Shown: positions 11,646 through 23,525 of the stretch, piece after piece
Position numbering within the stretch: the stretch's first letter is position 1
How the letters are laid out: every line of letters starts with the position of its first letter
Origin: Telopea speciosissima
Taxonomy: Eukaryota; Streptophyta; Magnoliopsida; Proteales; Proteaceae
Reading direction: 5' to 3'
DNA length: 64,000 bases
NCBI RefSeq assembly: GCF_018873765.1
Contig: NC_057919.1
Coordinates: 70,364,984-70,428,983, forward strand
The notes under the pieces: model-generated
Databases searched by the model: none
Seen by the model: the letters and a program-made list of their open reading frames with translations, nothing else
What the model was told of the DNA's origin: nothing
Position numbers and translations under genes: made by a program

Positions 11646-11694
11646 AATTTAGAAATTTATCTTTATCACCTGTCTCTACAATGGTAAACCTCAA

Positions 11695-12115
11695 TTAACT
11701 TAATTGTTCACCTTGATCTTCAAGTTGATTTTCAAGCTTCTTGCTCTTCTTTCTTTCCACTTTAAGTTCTTTCAATGCATAGTTCAGCTTCAAGATCATA
11801 CTCATCCTCAGACTCTTCTTCATCATCTTTTTTATTTTCAACTGTTTTGTTCTTATTATTATTTGCCAAAACCATAAACAATATCTCAAATGATTCATCA
11901 TCTGAATCTTCATCATCTGAAGATTCATCTGAAGAAGTATCACATCTCTTGGAAATCAAGCTCTTCTTTTTGAAGTTGCTTGTTATGGGGGAAAACTTTC
12001 TTTTTCCCCTTCTTGAACTTGCTTTCCTTTTGAGTCTCATCGTCTTCATTTTTTTGTTATGACGGACCGAACCAGAAGAAAGACCAACTTGAAAACATGA
12101 TTGACAAAATAACAA
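11695..12115 (-). pseudogene. copia-type gag C-terminal fragment (acidic and coiled-coil part)
   Basis: On the minus strand the translation shows KKKSLISKRCDTSSDESSDD, further acidic runs with a FMVLANN segment, and, in a shifted frame, ALKELKVERKKSKKLENQLE, a short coiled coil. Copia gag proteins of the UBN2 type carry the same order: basic zinc-knuckle tail, Asp/Ser-rich stretch, Lx-MA block, then coiled coil. The zinc knuckle itself is not visible. The frame breaks near 11770. It lies downstream, in its own reading direction, of the probable LTR at 12262-13517 and may belong to it. Confidence 0.5.
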
Positions 12116-12261
12116 ATTGGTGTTCTATTTATTCGCGAACAAATTGGAAAGAACAACTTCAAAGAAAAAATCCCTGTCATTTGCGATAAAAACCCCTCAA
12201 CACTGCAAACTCTCCTAAGCTTTATCCTCAAGATGAAAGAAGCTCCCATCATATTCCTCAA

Positions 12262-12538
12262 CTCGATAGCAGTTTAAATTATATAAAGAAAGAAACGGTA
12301 ACGAAATGAAACTTTTCCGATCCGATACGAAGAATCGATCCTCACGCAGTATAGGGTATTCAAAACAATATCTCAATATAGGTTTAGGGCTACCTCTTTA
12401 GTGCCACAAGTGCAGCACCTCCAACGATTCACAACACTTGAACACCGAACCTGCAAAGGAAGGAATCAATCTACACTCAATGCTTTGATTGAGAAGAACG
12501 CAGCGGCACTCTTCCTCTAACAATGACAATCACCAACT

Positions 12539-12585
<47 letters not shown>

Positions 12586-13517
12586 TTTTGGGTGAAATTC
12601 TCTCTCAAAATCTATGAGCTAATAATTGAATTACCATAACTCTCTCTTCTTTAAGGCTATATTTATAGCCAAACCCTGATTTCTTTCTTTATTAGGATTA
12701 CTAGTGTCAAGTGGTGCAATCCTATTGGATCGTGCACCAAGGTAACCTACACTAAGTCATACCCAATCAGCTAATTACATTAATTGCATACAAGATCATC
12801 TTAGTTTTGGTAATAACTACTAATCCGATAGTTGATAGAAAACATTATGTGTAGGTCCCTCTACTTTACAACATCTCACAATGGACCTTGGGGCATTGAA
12901 TTAAATTATTGTCACTACCCTTGTCCAGTGAACAACTAGTGTAAAGCATCCTGATCGGTGATTGGACAATATATTTATTAAATAATATTAATTTTATAAA
13001 TTCTTTTTGTAAATACTTTACAAACCACCGAACTCGGAATTTTCATCCAATCAATTTTAGGATTCTCTCTTGAGTTATTCTCCTTACACGGGAAGTGGAT
13101 TTATTAACCGTCACTTTCGTCTACAGGTAGAGACAGTGGACCCAGCATAGTGATGTGTAACCAATCATATGTAGGCTTCAACCTTTTGTACACTAAGGTA
13201 CACCATGTCGGTTTGCAGCGATAAAGACCACACAACTATCTCAAGAACCTATTTACACTAAACATCTGACAGTAGACCGTGCCGGGTTCTCGAATGATCA
13301 CGTTCAATACTCAACTAAATTGTACCCACATCTGTGTCTAGAATCTCCATTCTCAAAAACACACAATATGGCAACCATATAAATAGACAACCCAATTCCA
13401 ACCCTTGTCACGAACACTTTGAGGTCATAGCTTTGGACACACAATCGCCTATAAAACTAAATGTGAATTAATTAAAACAAGCCATTTATTTGGATTTGAT
13501 GGACACCATATCCAACA
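12262..13517 (-). mobile_element. probable LTR of a minus-strand retrotransposon
   Basis: On the minus strand the segment starts TGTTGGATATGG at 13517, the usual 5' end of copia LTRs, and contains a TATA-like CTATAAATATA near 12657-12668 followed by a transcribed-looking region. The gag fragment lies in the same orientation beyond the other end. I could not find a clear CA terminus, primer-binding site or target duplication, and no second LTR is in the window. The left boundary is a guess. Confidence 0.4.
12540..12580 (+). repeat. (GA)n microsatellite
   Basis: Twenty uninterrupted GA units. Confidence 0.97.
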
Positions 13518-14018
13518 TTCCCAATATCCGAAGTTCAACATACTAGCTAACAACAGCAGAGAGAGCTTCAGCGAAGAAGCTTTCGAAGCCTAAAGGCTTA
13601 GTCTCGACTTGGAAGGCCCAATAATAGATGACAGAGGAGGCCGAGAGGACGCTTAACAACAGTATCACTCGAAATACGAACCAAATGTATGGAAATGGAG
13701 AATACATAAAGAGGATTTGTGTCTGATAGAAGCAGAGAAAATTGCCCAGACTCTTTGTTGTTCATCACCTAGTCCCCAATTTCTTTGGTGCCGCTATCGT
13801 TGCTAGAAATGTTGGTGTTCTTCGAATTTCTATGATTCTACATCTTTCTTTTTTCTTTTGGGCCGTTTTCTTTTATTGTCTAGAATCGAAAGATTTGTGG
13901 GAGTCATACCCAACATGAGGGTACTAGATTATGCAGTATTTTATCTTCACGCTTTAATTTCCTCTATCTTTTTTAATGAAATTGGTATTTCTGTTGGTTG
14001 TGAAAGGTAAGTGGATTA
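13518..14018. other. intergenic sequence, no assigned function
   Basis: No known gene is recognised. A 54-codon minus-strand frame (13543-13707) encodes a hydrophobic segment, but without homology or codon evidence I do not call it a gene. Confidence 0.5.
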
Positions 14019-14129
<111 letters not shown>

Positions 14130-14355
14130 ATGTTTCTTGTCTAAATGAGAAGCCAATATCTACTCATGTTAATACTGAGTTTTTAATTAGGTTAAGAACT
14201 AAGGGAAACTGTGAGAAAGCCGCATATTTGATCTGTTTGGCCAGTTTATGCTAAGCCACATTCCAGTTTAATGAGTTGGGTTTGTTTTGACCCCTTGGGA
14301 GGGGGAGGTAATAATGCCATTCTTCATTCTTGCCTTTTAGTTAAATGTAGGGGGT

Positions 14356-15424
14356 GTAGATGTCATCTCCTTAATCCCTATCAGAGAGCTAAGAGAGCTT
14401 CTAAGGGAGGGGGGAACATTTCTGCTAAAATGAATACAACTCTTTGCCAGATTGATTTTTTGGCCAGAAAGGTCAGAGAAGAGATCAAGCATAGCCTTAA
14501 TAGTGAGAATGTCTTCCGAATCAGCTCTACAAAAGATAAAAATATCGTCAGCAAAAAGCAGGTGAGTTATTTCTGGAGCAAATCTGGAGATCTTCACCCC
14601 ACGGAATAAATTCAGCTCACGATAAACAGAGAGAAGACGGGAAAGGACCTCCATAACAACAAGAAAGAGATAAGGGCTAAGCGGACACCCTTGGTGAAGA
14701 CCCCTAGAAGCCTTAAAGAACTCAAAGGGGCTTCCATCAAGTTTAATGGAAAAGGAGGCCGAGGAGATCAAGGTCCGAATAAGAGATATCCATTTTTCAC
14801 TAAAGCCCAAGAATTTAAAAATCGATAAAATCAGAGTCCATTCAATTCTATCATATGCTTTAGACATATCAATTTTGATAGCAACAAAACCAGATTTAGC
14901 TCGAGTGTGATCAAGGAAATGAAATATTTCCTGGGCAATAATGATATTATCAGTAATCTGCCTACTAGGAATAAAGGCCGCTTGGAAAGGAGAAATAAAA
15001 GAGGGAAGAGTGTTTTTAAGTCGGGTGGCAATAAGTTTAGCTAGCACTTTGTAAGTAACATTACACAGGCTAATAGGACAGAAATCACCCACCTTGGATG
15101 CACCATCCAGCTTAGGAATCAAGCAGATAAGAGTATGGTTGAGACCAGGTGGGATAAGACCATATTCAACAAAATTCCATACCAAAAGGAAAATATCTGC
15201 CTGAACAAGATCCCAAAAGGTTTAAAAAAAACCAGTAGGAAAACCATCCATAGCTAGAGCCTTCAAAGCGCCAATAGAAAAGACAATATTTCATACCTCC
15301 TCCAGAGTAGGTGCACAACAAAGAGAGTCAAGGTTTCCAGAAGCCAAAGAAGGAGGGAATAAGCATTCAATAAAACTTGCTTCCAAGGGGTTCGTGGTTG
15401 TGAACAGAACCCCTTGGAATTGGA
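14356..15424 (-). pseudogene. LINE reverse transcriptase, inverted 5' segment
   Basis: The minus-strand translation has the LINE reverse-transcriptase order: LICLIPK, ISLCNVTYKVLAKLIATRLK, FIPSRQITDNIIIAQE, IDMSKAYDRIEW (first catalytic Asp), SRGLHQGCPLSPYLF and HLLFADDIFIF (catalytic FADD). The long open part is 14337-15185; upstream, homology continues to about 15420 through stops and frame changes (around 15220-15290). RNA-templated DNA synthesis at nicked target DNA would be its role. It lacks the endonuclease and is cut off after the FADD-proximal SCIHFSRN block. Confidence 0.85.
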
Positions 15425-15432
15425 AGGGGTGA

Positions 15433-17217
15433 TCACCAGAATGCAGATCCGTCTAGCTTCATGGAAAACTAATCTCCTCTGTTATGCCGGCCGGAGTGGT
15501 CTAATTAAGTCAGTTTTGGCTTCGACCCCCACGTTCCATATGAATTGTTTCCACTTTCCGTAAAAAACTTGCCACCAGATTGATTCTTTGTGTCTCAAGT
15601 TCTGGCTGGGGAATTATAATAGGTCTAAGAGAAAAGCTGCCCTCTTGTCTCTTGGGATAAAATGTGCACTCCTAACTCCTAAGGTGAATGGTGGGTTGGG
15701 ATTTCGTAAGGCTGAAACCCACAATAGGGCTCTACTGGTCAAACTGGGATGGAGATTACTAACGGAGCCACGGTCTCTATGGGATAAGTTAATTAAGGGC
15801 AAGTATTTCCATAAGCGCTCTCTGTTCGACCCCTCTATAAGAGCCAGGAAGGGATCTTGGGTTTGGAATAGTATTTCTTCAATCATTCCCGATCTGGAGA
15901 AATTAGTGATTAAAAAAATCAGTAATGGTTCAACCATGTTCTTTTGGTTTGATAAATGGATTCCCAATATGTCAGGTAATCTCTCCTTGTTGCAACCTTC
16001 AATATTAACGTCCTCTGATAGAACCACAATGGTGAGCTCCTTTCTTCATAGTAATTACGGGGATCTTTCCCGGTTTAAGGCTGAGCTCTAACGACCTTTA
16101 TCTAACTTCCTGTGCTCTTTCCAATACTCTAATGTTGAGGACAGTTGGTCTTGTATTAAAGCTAAGAATGACATCCTTACTACACAAATAGCCGCTCGTT
16201 CTATTAATTCTATATGTGCTGATGTTTCTGATGTTGATTTCTCTTGGTGGAGATTCTTTTGGAAAGTTCCTATTCATCCAAAATTTAAGATTTTCACTTG
16301 GTGTTTAATAAATGCAGGATTACCCACCAAGGCCACTCTTTCGAAATGGATCCAGATTGACTCAACGTGTGCTCTTTGTGGAGCTGGTGTTGAATCCTTA
16401 TGGCACCTATTTTTTTCTTGTGAGTGGGTCAAACACGTCTGGGCAGGAGGTCCTTTGGGGTTAAGAACGGATCTCTTGGAGTTGGATAATCCTAAATCAG
16501 TGTGCCATTTTTTCTTCCTTTATTTCAAATCGGATAAATATATGCCCCTTTGGTTTTTTAGTGTTTTCTTCATTACCTGTTATTTTATTTGGGTGGCTAG
16601 AAAAAAGGCGGTTGTGGCCTTGCTTAAGCCTGATCCTGTATGGGTCGTGGACATGATTTACAATTGGTCATCAGATCTTCATATTTCCCCACCCACCATT
16701 TCTTCCCTGGCTGTAATTGATAATAGTTTTCATCTATCATTGCCTGGTTTGCCTCAAGCCTTGCCCAAGTTTGACTTCCCTGTTTTAATCTGTGCTGGAT
16801 TCTCTAACTCAGGACTAACTACCGCAGGATGGTCCTATGTCTTTTTGTTACATGGCAGACTAAAGTTTTTGTTATACAGGAACTCTCTCTAACACTGCAG
16901 AGTTGGTAGTTGTTCTTTTTGTGATCCGCAAAGGCTGTGATCAAGTGGCAGACATGGGGCTGAAGATCAAAGAGATTTGGGTGGATCATGGTTTGATTCC
17001 AGATACTCTTCCTTCTCCAACCCAACGTGTCTGGCCGTGGGTTTTGTTTAAAGAGTTTATGTATATCTATAATTGTACTCATGGTGTAAAGTTTAAGACG
17101 GTAGATGACAAAATGTGTATAACCCTAGCTAAGAATATGGCTCGCAATGCCTGCTTAGGTACCGATGTAGACGGTGTAATCCAACCTCGCTTGTTTAATA
17201 TATTCCCTTTTATGACC
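15433..17217 (+). pseudogene. LINE ORF2 C-terminal half: RT thumb, zf-RVT and RNase H
   Basis: The frame begins RMQIRLASWKTNLLCYAGRS and continues through GLIKSVL, LGFRKAETHNRALLVKLGWR and GSWVWNSI, then the zf-RVT block WWRFFWKVPIHPKFKIFTW with C-A-L-C and HLFFSCEWVKHVW. An RNase H-like end follows (TAELVVVLF, KIKEIWVD). Stops at about 15558 and 16090 and a frame change near 16890 break it. The acidic residue expected at the start of RNase H (CDGS) reads CAGF. Together with the inverted segment it represents one LINE ORF2. Confidence 0.82.
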
Positions 17218-17238
17218 AAAAAAAAAAATGTAGGGGGT

Positions 17239-17370
17239 TTAGTATGCAATTATTGGAATTGGGTTGCACAGGGAAATCTCTTGCTTTGTATAAGAGTAAT
17301 GATATTTACATAATTATAGAAAAATAAAAACACTTTTGTGTAAAAAACCAGAAGCAGATAGTAAAGAAGA
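17239..17370. other. host sequence between the LINE and a foldback MITE
   Basis: Unique AT-rich DNA that continues the sequence left of 14343 once the LINE is removed. The PME duplication probably begins near 17345. Confidence 0.5.
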
Positions 17371-17559
17371 CAATTTGGATCTTCTACTGCCGAGCTGTCC
17401 GGCAGGACCGTACTGCCAAGACACGGTGAGGCACGCAATGACCGCCTTACCCCTACTCAGGTAAGATGCTTAGGCAGGGGTAAGATGGTCGTTGCACACC
17501 TCGTTGTGTCTTGATAGCACGGTCCTATCGAGCACCTCGGCAGTAGAGGATTTGGATCT
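17371..17559. mobile_element. foldback MULE-type MITE (a)
   Basis: An inverted repeat of about 75 bp per arm: left CAATTTGGATCTTCTACTGC pairs with the right arm ending GCAGTAGAGGATTTGGATCT. The ATCCTCT core lies nine bases from the right end as in related elements. A clear 9-bp duplication is not found; tttggatct occurs at both sides but overlaps the terminus. In the paralogous PME-B flank (about 37625) the right-hand flanking sequence aactttcat continues without an element. Confidence 0.65.
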
Positions 17560-18439
17560 AACTTTCATTTCGATCTCCTGCCAAAATTCTCATCCAAATG
17601 ATTTACAATTTAAGGTGAAAAAAATATAATTTAGATGGTGGCCGGCGGAGGGGGGGAAAGGTGATTGTAAGAGTTCCCATCATTTGTAATTATCCCGGCC
17701 TGTAGGAGATTAAAAAGAAGAAACAAAATAAAATTTACAATTGCTCGCCGTTCTTCTCTTTAATTGTACATCGAACTCCAAATAAAGAACAAGAATAGTT
17801 TCTGAATCCATGAAAAAGCTTAATTGAAAAAAACAAAAAAAAAAACAAATAGAGATCGATATAGAAGCTTTAACGTGTGAAGAAGCTAGGGTGAATAGGT
17901 ACACTGGTGTCCTTCAACCAAAGGTTAGCCTCAGTAACATTTTTATTGATTTTGAGGAAAGGATCCGCAATCCATTTAGCAGCCTCTGTTTTGTCAATGA
18001 CATGGAAGCCCTTCCATTGGACCCTCTTGTCAGTCTTGGCACCTAGCCCACGGTTGGCGTACTCAGCGTAGTAGCACGTGTTTATTCCGAAGTCAGATTT
18101 GTTCCAGGGTAGCCATCCTGCTGGCTGGATGAAGTCGTTCAGTGTGAACTCCATGATCACTGTCATTGATAAGTTCTTCCATGGGCGGCCCAAGTATGAT
18201 TCGATCTTAAACTTTTCGGGTTCTAGCGTTTTATCGGGCGAGATGCGGCAGTTCTGGATCACAATACCTCTCGTCTCTTTAATGTCCATCCTCCCTTGTG
18301 CGATCACCATATTCTGTTGGCCGGGCAAGGGTTTCTTAACAAAAATATTAGAGTTCTGGATCAACGTCGCAAAGTCACCAAATATGAAGTCGACGGTGCC
18401 ATAGATCTTACACTTTCGGTAGAATTGACGATATGTCTG

Positions 18440-18925
18440 TGTTGCGTCAGAAATCCTCTCGGAACGGATCCTTCCTGCAAGATAAGGATTAGTAGAGAGT
18501 ACCGGGCCAGGCCGGTGATCTCACTCCAATGCTTAAGTTAGATCCCTGAGCAATAGTCAGAAAAATTAGAATTCAGATGGCTTATACGAGTGTTACCTCC
18601 CTTATTTAAGGTGGTGGAGAGTCCGAGTTGTGCCAGAATAGGGAAGCTGAAATCCCAGAGTAGAGTGAAACCGTTGGAGAGTGTAATCCGAAGATAATAT
18701 TTATCTGTCGATTCCCATGCGCCTAATTAGGTGTGACGTGGGCGGAAGTCTAGGACCATGTCGATCCTTGCGAGACTTGGAGTGTCCTACGTAAGCTTCG
18801 TAGGATATCTCCCTCGTTGGGCATGTGCAATGACACCTTTGTCCCTCAATCATCTTCTCGAGCTGGGCCTGTATTGCACGATTGCTGTAGCTCGTTTCGA
18901 CCGAGCCGGTATTCTTATCCCAACA
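18440..18925 (-). repeat. 3' LTR of the Tat element
   Basis: 486 bp, colinear with 29958-30444 with scattered substitutions. Its outer edge abuts PME-A exon 2. Confidence 0.9.
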
Positions 18926-18945
18926 CGAGTCCCCCACTCCCCTGG
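18926..18945 (-). promoter_or_regulatory. polypurine tract of the Tat element
   Basis: On the minus strand GGGGAGTGGGGGACTCG directly precedes the 3' LTR start. Confidence 0.7.
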
Positions 18946-19541
18946 ATGCGTGCGTCCGGAGGGGTCAAGCTAAGATTGCTCCTCTGCATGTGTGATATGA
19001 CAAGTTGGCAGCTGAGTATGGTTTGTTGATTCAGCCGTCACAGGCCACATGGCAGAAAGAAAAAACCCTAAAGGTATCTCGATTCGAGGCGACGTTCGAC
19101 GTTCCTCCAATGTACGGACGCGTGTCCATAGGCATTATGAGCTCTAGGCTAAGCCTATAGATGATTGATCCTGGTCATATCAAGTCTTCCAATGCAGTTT
19201 TGTCAGGTGGCACGAACATTAATTTCTCTGGGAGACGCCAAACACCAACTACCCCTGGCCATTTGATGGGTCGCATCCCCTAGCCATTGGATTTGGAAAC
19301 GTCCCCTCCTCTTCGCGTGCATAAATTGAAATTTCACTTCTTCGACAATCTTCTACTGGTTCTTTCCCTTTTTGAGCTTTGTGCCTCCAGTGATTCTTGT
19401 CTTTTGCTATAGCATTTTACTCCGATGCCATCGCATTTGCGAGTCCTCGGACCAAGTTCTCCTTCTGTGGCTTGGCATCAATCGTGCAGGGTTATTCCAT
19501 TCTTGACCCCTTCTGACTTTTACCAGTAAGTCTCTTCGATC
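18946..19541. other. Tat 3' region, upstream of the antisense gene
   Basis: No coding signal on either strand. By position it could act as promoter and leader of the plus-strand gene at 19542; a TATA-like GCATAAATTGAAA occurs near 19320. Confidence 0.4.
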
Positions 19542-21893
19542 ATGTCTTTTTCTTCTTCCCAGGCGGAGTCCCACGGGGACTCCAGTAATGCTCCCCAAAC
19601 GAGTGGGGGTTCCGACCCTGAGGCGAGCTCTGAGGAGACCCAAGAGGAACGGTCAATACTTTTTGGGTCAAAGAGATTCTCTGCCCGGGTCCGTCAATTG
19701 ACCCAAGACCCTGCCGTTCAGCATAGCGGTGAGAGAGCAACATCTGAAACTTCTACTGAGCGCATTGCTAATGGCGACAGTGGCTCCGGAGTTGAGGAGG
19801 AGGGTGTCCCGGCGAGGCCCACTGGTGTGGCAGCCTTTGAAAGTACCATGATTGATGGCTCTTTGTCCGCCCTCCGCCTCCGATACGGATTTCCTACATC
19901 GGTAGAGACTTGGGTCCCTACCCGGACTGAGAGGGCGAACATCCCATGACCAAATACTGTGTGTCTATATGAAGTTGCCTTACAGTGCGGTTTGCGCTTC
20001 CCTATTCACCAGTTCATTTGAGAAGTGCTGGATCATTTCGGGATTTCCTCCTGTCGGCTGGTTGCCAACTCCTGAAAGCATCTTCTAGGCTTCTACTTGT
20101 TCTTTGCCCAAATCGGCCGTAAGGCCTCGTGGGTGCTATTCCTGTACCTTTACAACCTGAAGCCCTCCGACGATGTGTGGTTCTATATGGCTCGACGTAG
20201 TCCCTCGGGGTCGTATGGACCCAAGTCCTTTGTCTCCTATATCCCCGACTCAGTGAAGAAATGGAAAGATTATTTTTTCTTTGCACGTATTGAGAATAAC
20301 CCCTTTAGAACGGACTAGGGACCCGCTCGATTGCGGACTGGGAATCAGGTCCCTATGCTAAGCTCTTATGATCAACAATCTCTCGAGATGGCGGCGATAG
20401 GCACGATTTTTGATGTGCGTGGTTTGGCAAATGAGGGTCTGCTGATTGAGCACGAACTGACCTCAGCGCGGGGTGAGTCCCTTTCGCCTCGGATTTATCT
20501 TTTTATGATCACGATCCGTATTTGACCTTACGTCTATCTTTTCCAGTGGACTACAAACCGGACACCCACGATCTTTGCGAACAGGTTGCGTCAGCCAGGA
20601 AAAAGGTACTGGAGAGACAGTCTCGGCGTCCTACTCGTTCTTTGCTCCCAGGCATCTCCATAGGGGATTCCTCTTCTGCCAGCGGCGGCCACAGGAGGCA
20701 GGAAGATTCCTCCAAGGGTAAAGAGAGAGTGCCCAACAAGGTCATGCCACCCAAGATCCCTGAGAAGAGGCCGCGTGATGAAGCGATGAGTGTTGATCCT
20801 GCCCCGAAAAGAGCCGCTCAGGGTGTTGCATCTTCGGGGGAGGCCATCCAAGCTTTGAAGGCCCCCAAGTCAGTCCCCCAAGACGTTCCTAAGGGGAAAT
20901 CTAGCAAGGGCTCACCCGACGTTCTTCCTCCTCCCAGGGGGAAGAATCGCCTTCAGTTTCAGTGGGAGGTTTACGAGGGCGAGTCCTCCCTTCACTCTCC
21001 TCGCGTGGATGGCGAGCTGATGGACCACGATCCTTCCGAGGATGTTAAGAATTTTTTATCTCGCCCGGCCGAGGAGCTTCTGAACTCGTTCGCAATGGAT
21101 TTTGCCAAGGTATATCTCAAATCAGGCTGTCCTTCTCGTAGTTCTTTCTGAAGTCTTCTCTGATGTGTTCTTTGCTTCTCAGGTTACTCGGGGGGCGAGC
21201 GAGCTACGTCGGTGGGTAGCGGCCTTCTCTACCTCTTACGAGGAGGAGAAGAAAATGAGGGATCTCGTGGAGGAGCAAGTAGAGTCTGTCGCGGCCATAA
21301 TTTCTAAGATGATGGAGGTAGCTCAGGGTTATGAGGACGCTAACAAGTGCTTTATCGAGCGTATTGCGATGTTGGAGACAGAGCTGGAAAGAGCCAAGAA
21401 TGACGCTGCCATAGTGGCGAGGAAGACTGATTCCATCGCAGCGGACTTCGTTGTCTTTTAAAAGAAGCAGCCTCAAGTTATCGACGAGGCTGTCAAGGTG
21501 GCACTGGAGGCCTTCAAGTCCTCAGATGAACTGAGGGAGCGTATGAAGGAGGTGAGCCGTAAGGGCTACATGACTGGGGTTGATGACACTGTGAAATATG
21601 TCCTTGAGGCGACCCTGGGATATGACTTCTCTGGCTCCGGTTACTATGTTCCGCCTGTTCCTGTGACCCCTGACGTGCCCGAGGGCGCAGAAGATCCAGT
21701 GGACAAGGAGGATCTCCCTGCCCCGGCGTCTCCCCCTAGCGCTATCGTGGCTCCTTCAGAAGAGCCTGTCCTGTCCCCTTCTCCCCCTGGAGATGCGACC
21801 TTGGCCTCTGCAGGCCTCTCGTTGGACCCTTCTTCGGTTGATCCTTCTCCCACTGAGGCAGCCACTATCTCCAATCCCCCCATTAGCAGTTGA
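19542..21893 (+). pseudogene. spliced antisense gene of the Tat element (putative gypsy-type transposon domain)
   Basis: Plus-strand frame, opposite to gag-pol. Exon 1 (19542-about 20473) contains EVALQCGLRFPIHQFI, LVANS-KHLLGFYLFF and SVKKWKDYFFF, the order known from the plant domain called putative gypsy type transposon (Transposase_28); four stops interrupt it. A GTGAGT donor and TTTTCCAG acceptor (to 20546) remove the next stop. Exon 2 (20547-21109) is Lys/Pro/Ser-rich. A GTATAT donor and TCTCAG acceptor (to 21182) lead to exon 3 with a coiled coil (MRDLVEEQVESVAAII, LETELERAKNDAA), a stop at about 21459, then a Pro/Glu-rich tail to 21893. Function is unknown. The intron phases support a once translated, spliced product. 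Confidence 0.65.
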
Positions 21894-23525
21894 AGGCTTT
21901 GATGTTTTTTTTTTTTTTTTTGAAGATGTAGAGACCTATTTTTGTCTTGAAGATGTAGAAACTTGGTTTTGTTGTTAATGAAACTCCCTTCTCAAGCACT
22001 GGAACGTGTTCCTTCCTTTGATCGAGAATTCTTTCGCTCGAGCTAGTTGACCCTCGGGTCACGCCATTCTTTCTTCCCTTTGAAATTCTAACATTTCTAC
22101 TTCTTCGAGATGCGTGCTTCATTATGACGTTGGGCCTTTCCCCAAATATCTTCTGTGAATCCTCCCAGTAGGCCTTTATTGCTTTTTCTTTTCGATTGAC
22201 CTTTGATTTCTTTTTCTATTTATGGGAACTGACCTTTGAACTGCTTTCTCGAAAATGACGCTCTTTAAATTATTCCTTGGGCCAATGTGGGATGACCATG
22301 TGCCGCTGGATATATGGGAATTGAATTGTCAATCCTGTATTCACGCCGCTACTAGCATTTAGGAGAGGCGTGTGCTTTAGCAAGATCTGGCCACGTGGTT
22401 CACGATGTATCTTGCCATTTATGTTACTCCGAGTTTTGAACCATCATCCTGCTGCGCCCGTATCCTTTTCGATGTCTTTAAAAAATGTGAGCCCGCGGGA
22501 TTAGTCCACGTGGCTTGAGGCTTTATACGCCTCCTGGGCAGTTTAGGTTATCGAACCATCGCTTTTCTTCTTTAAATAGGAATTGCTTGCTTCAATTCTT
22601 TCATCGTTCACAGGGTCATGGCTCCCTTTGCTAGTTCACCATTCTTCATCCTCACTAAGGACTTATGCTCCTACCGCTGCGCGTGGCTCCATTATTTCTT
22701 TAGACGCAGGGGTTGCAAATTTCGGAGACTCGGTCTCATTCTATTTTCGGCTTCAATCTTCCATCGACATTGAGCTTCACGGCTTCAATCCTCGATCAAC
22801 AAGTCCTGTCCTTCCGGCGATTGGCCGTGGAGCATCCCCTTTGTGTTTCCTTTCATACCAATCTCTTTAGGGTGGCAAGGTTACTGCAAAAGGGTAGAAG
22901 ATCTGGAGGAGACCGGCGCTGCTGCTTTCCACTGTTAATGTGCATGGAAGGTTGGGATGTGAAGTTATCGAAGCTGCTGAAGGGCCCTAAGCCTCCTCGC
23001 GCTTACTCCTCCCCAACTCTTCTTCCTGGCCAAGGAGGAGGAGGGGATGACTGAGCTTCTTGGGGCCCAGAGCATTTGCATGGTGAATCCCATTTACTAT
23101 TGCGGTCTTCTCCAGTTTTTGGGTCACTCAAGGGCCGTGACTTTTGATGGGCTCTGTATCAGCCCGTCTGACGTTGCGGTTATTAATGCTATTCCTGTCT
23201 CACCCTTGATGACCCCCGGTGCCGACTCTTCATCCATGGGCTTATAGGGCCGTGGAACTTTTAGTTTTCCACGTTTTCTCCTTACAGGTTACTGTATTTG
23301 CACCGAGAATGATCTTTGTGACTTTCTTGTATATCGCGATCTTTGCCTATACTTGTATTTCTGAAGAGGTTAATAAAAGATTCTTTTATTTTTTACTTGC
23401 ACTTGTCTTGAATTTCCTTTTTCGGATGTTTGAGCTCTATTCTTGAGGAGACCATGTCTTTCTTTTAATTCTGCGATTCGGGCCTCCATGCCGACGGCGG
23501 GAGTCAGACTTGGGTGCTTACCCCG
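21894..23525. other. Tat 3' untranslated-type region
   Basis: Starts with a T run (21907-21922). Short plus-strand frames at 22583-22870, 22713-23054 and 23047-23247 have no recognisable domains; the last (GLLQFLGHSRAVTFDGLCIS) might be an old coding piece but is too short to judge. Confidence 0.4.

Larger units (their letters stand above)
14343..17238 (+). mobile_element. LINE with 5' inversion (twin priming), 13-bp target duplication
   Basis: The element is bounded by aaatgtagggggt at 14343-14355 and 17226-17238. The right copy follows a run of A (17218-17228), the LINE tail. The left part (14356-about 15424) holds the reverse transcriptase on the minus strand, the right part (about 15430-17217) the C-terminal half of the same kind of ORF2 on the plus strand. 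In protein order the left segment ends at IGIKEMTS, and the right segment resumes some 30-45 residues later with RLASWKTNLL. This 5'-inverted, 3'-sense layout with short loss at the junction is what twin priming produces. The element is dead. Confidence 0.8.

Noticed and set aside
11762..12062. Plus-strand Ser-rich frame opposite the gag fragment
   Set aside because: Antisense shadow of the Asp/Glu/Ser-rich gag segment; the minus strand gives the recognisable protein.
13543..13707. 54-codon minus-strand frame with a hydrophobic segment (FVFRVILLLSVLSASSVIYY)
   Set aside because: Looks like a membrane peptide, but it has no recognised family, no start context and no paralogue in the window; could be chance.
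17374..17559. Possible 9-bp duplication tttggatct around MITE (a)
   Set aside because: Both copies lie within or overlap the element's own terminus, so they cannot be told apart from inverted-repeat sequence.
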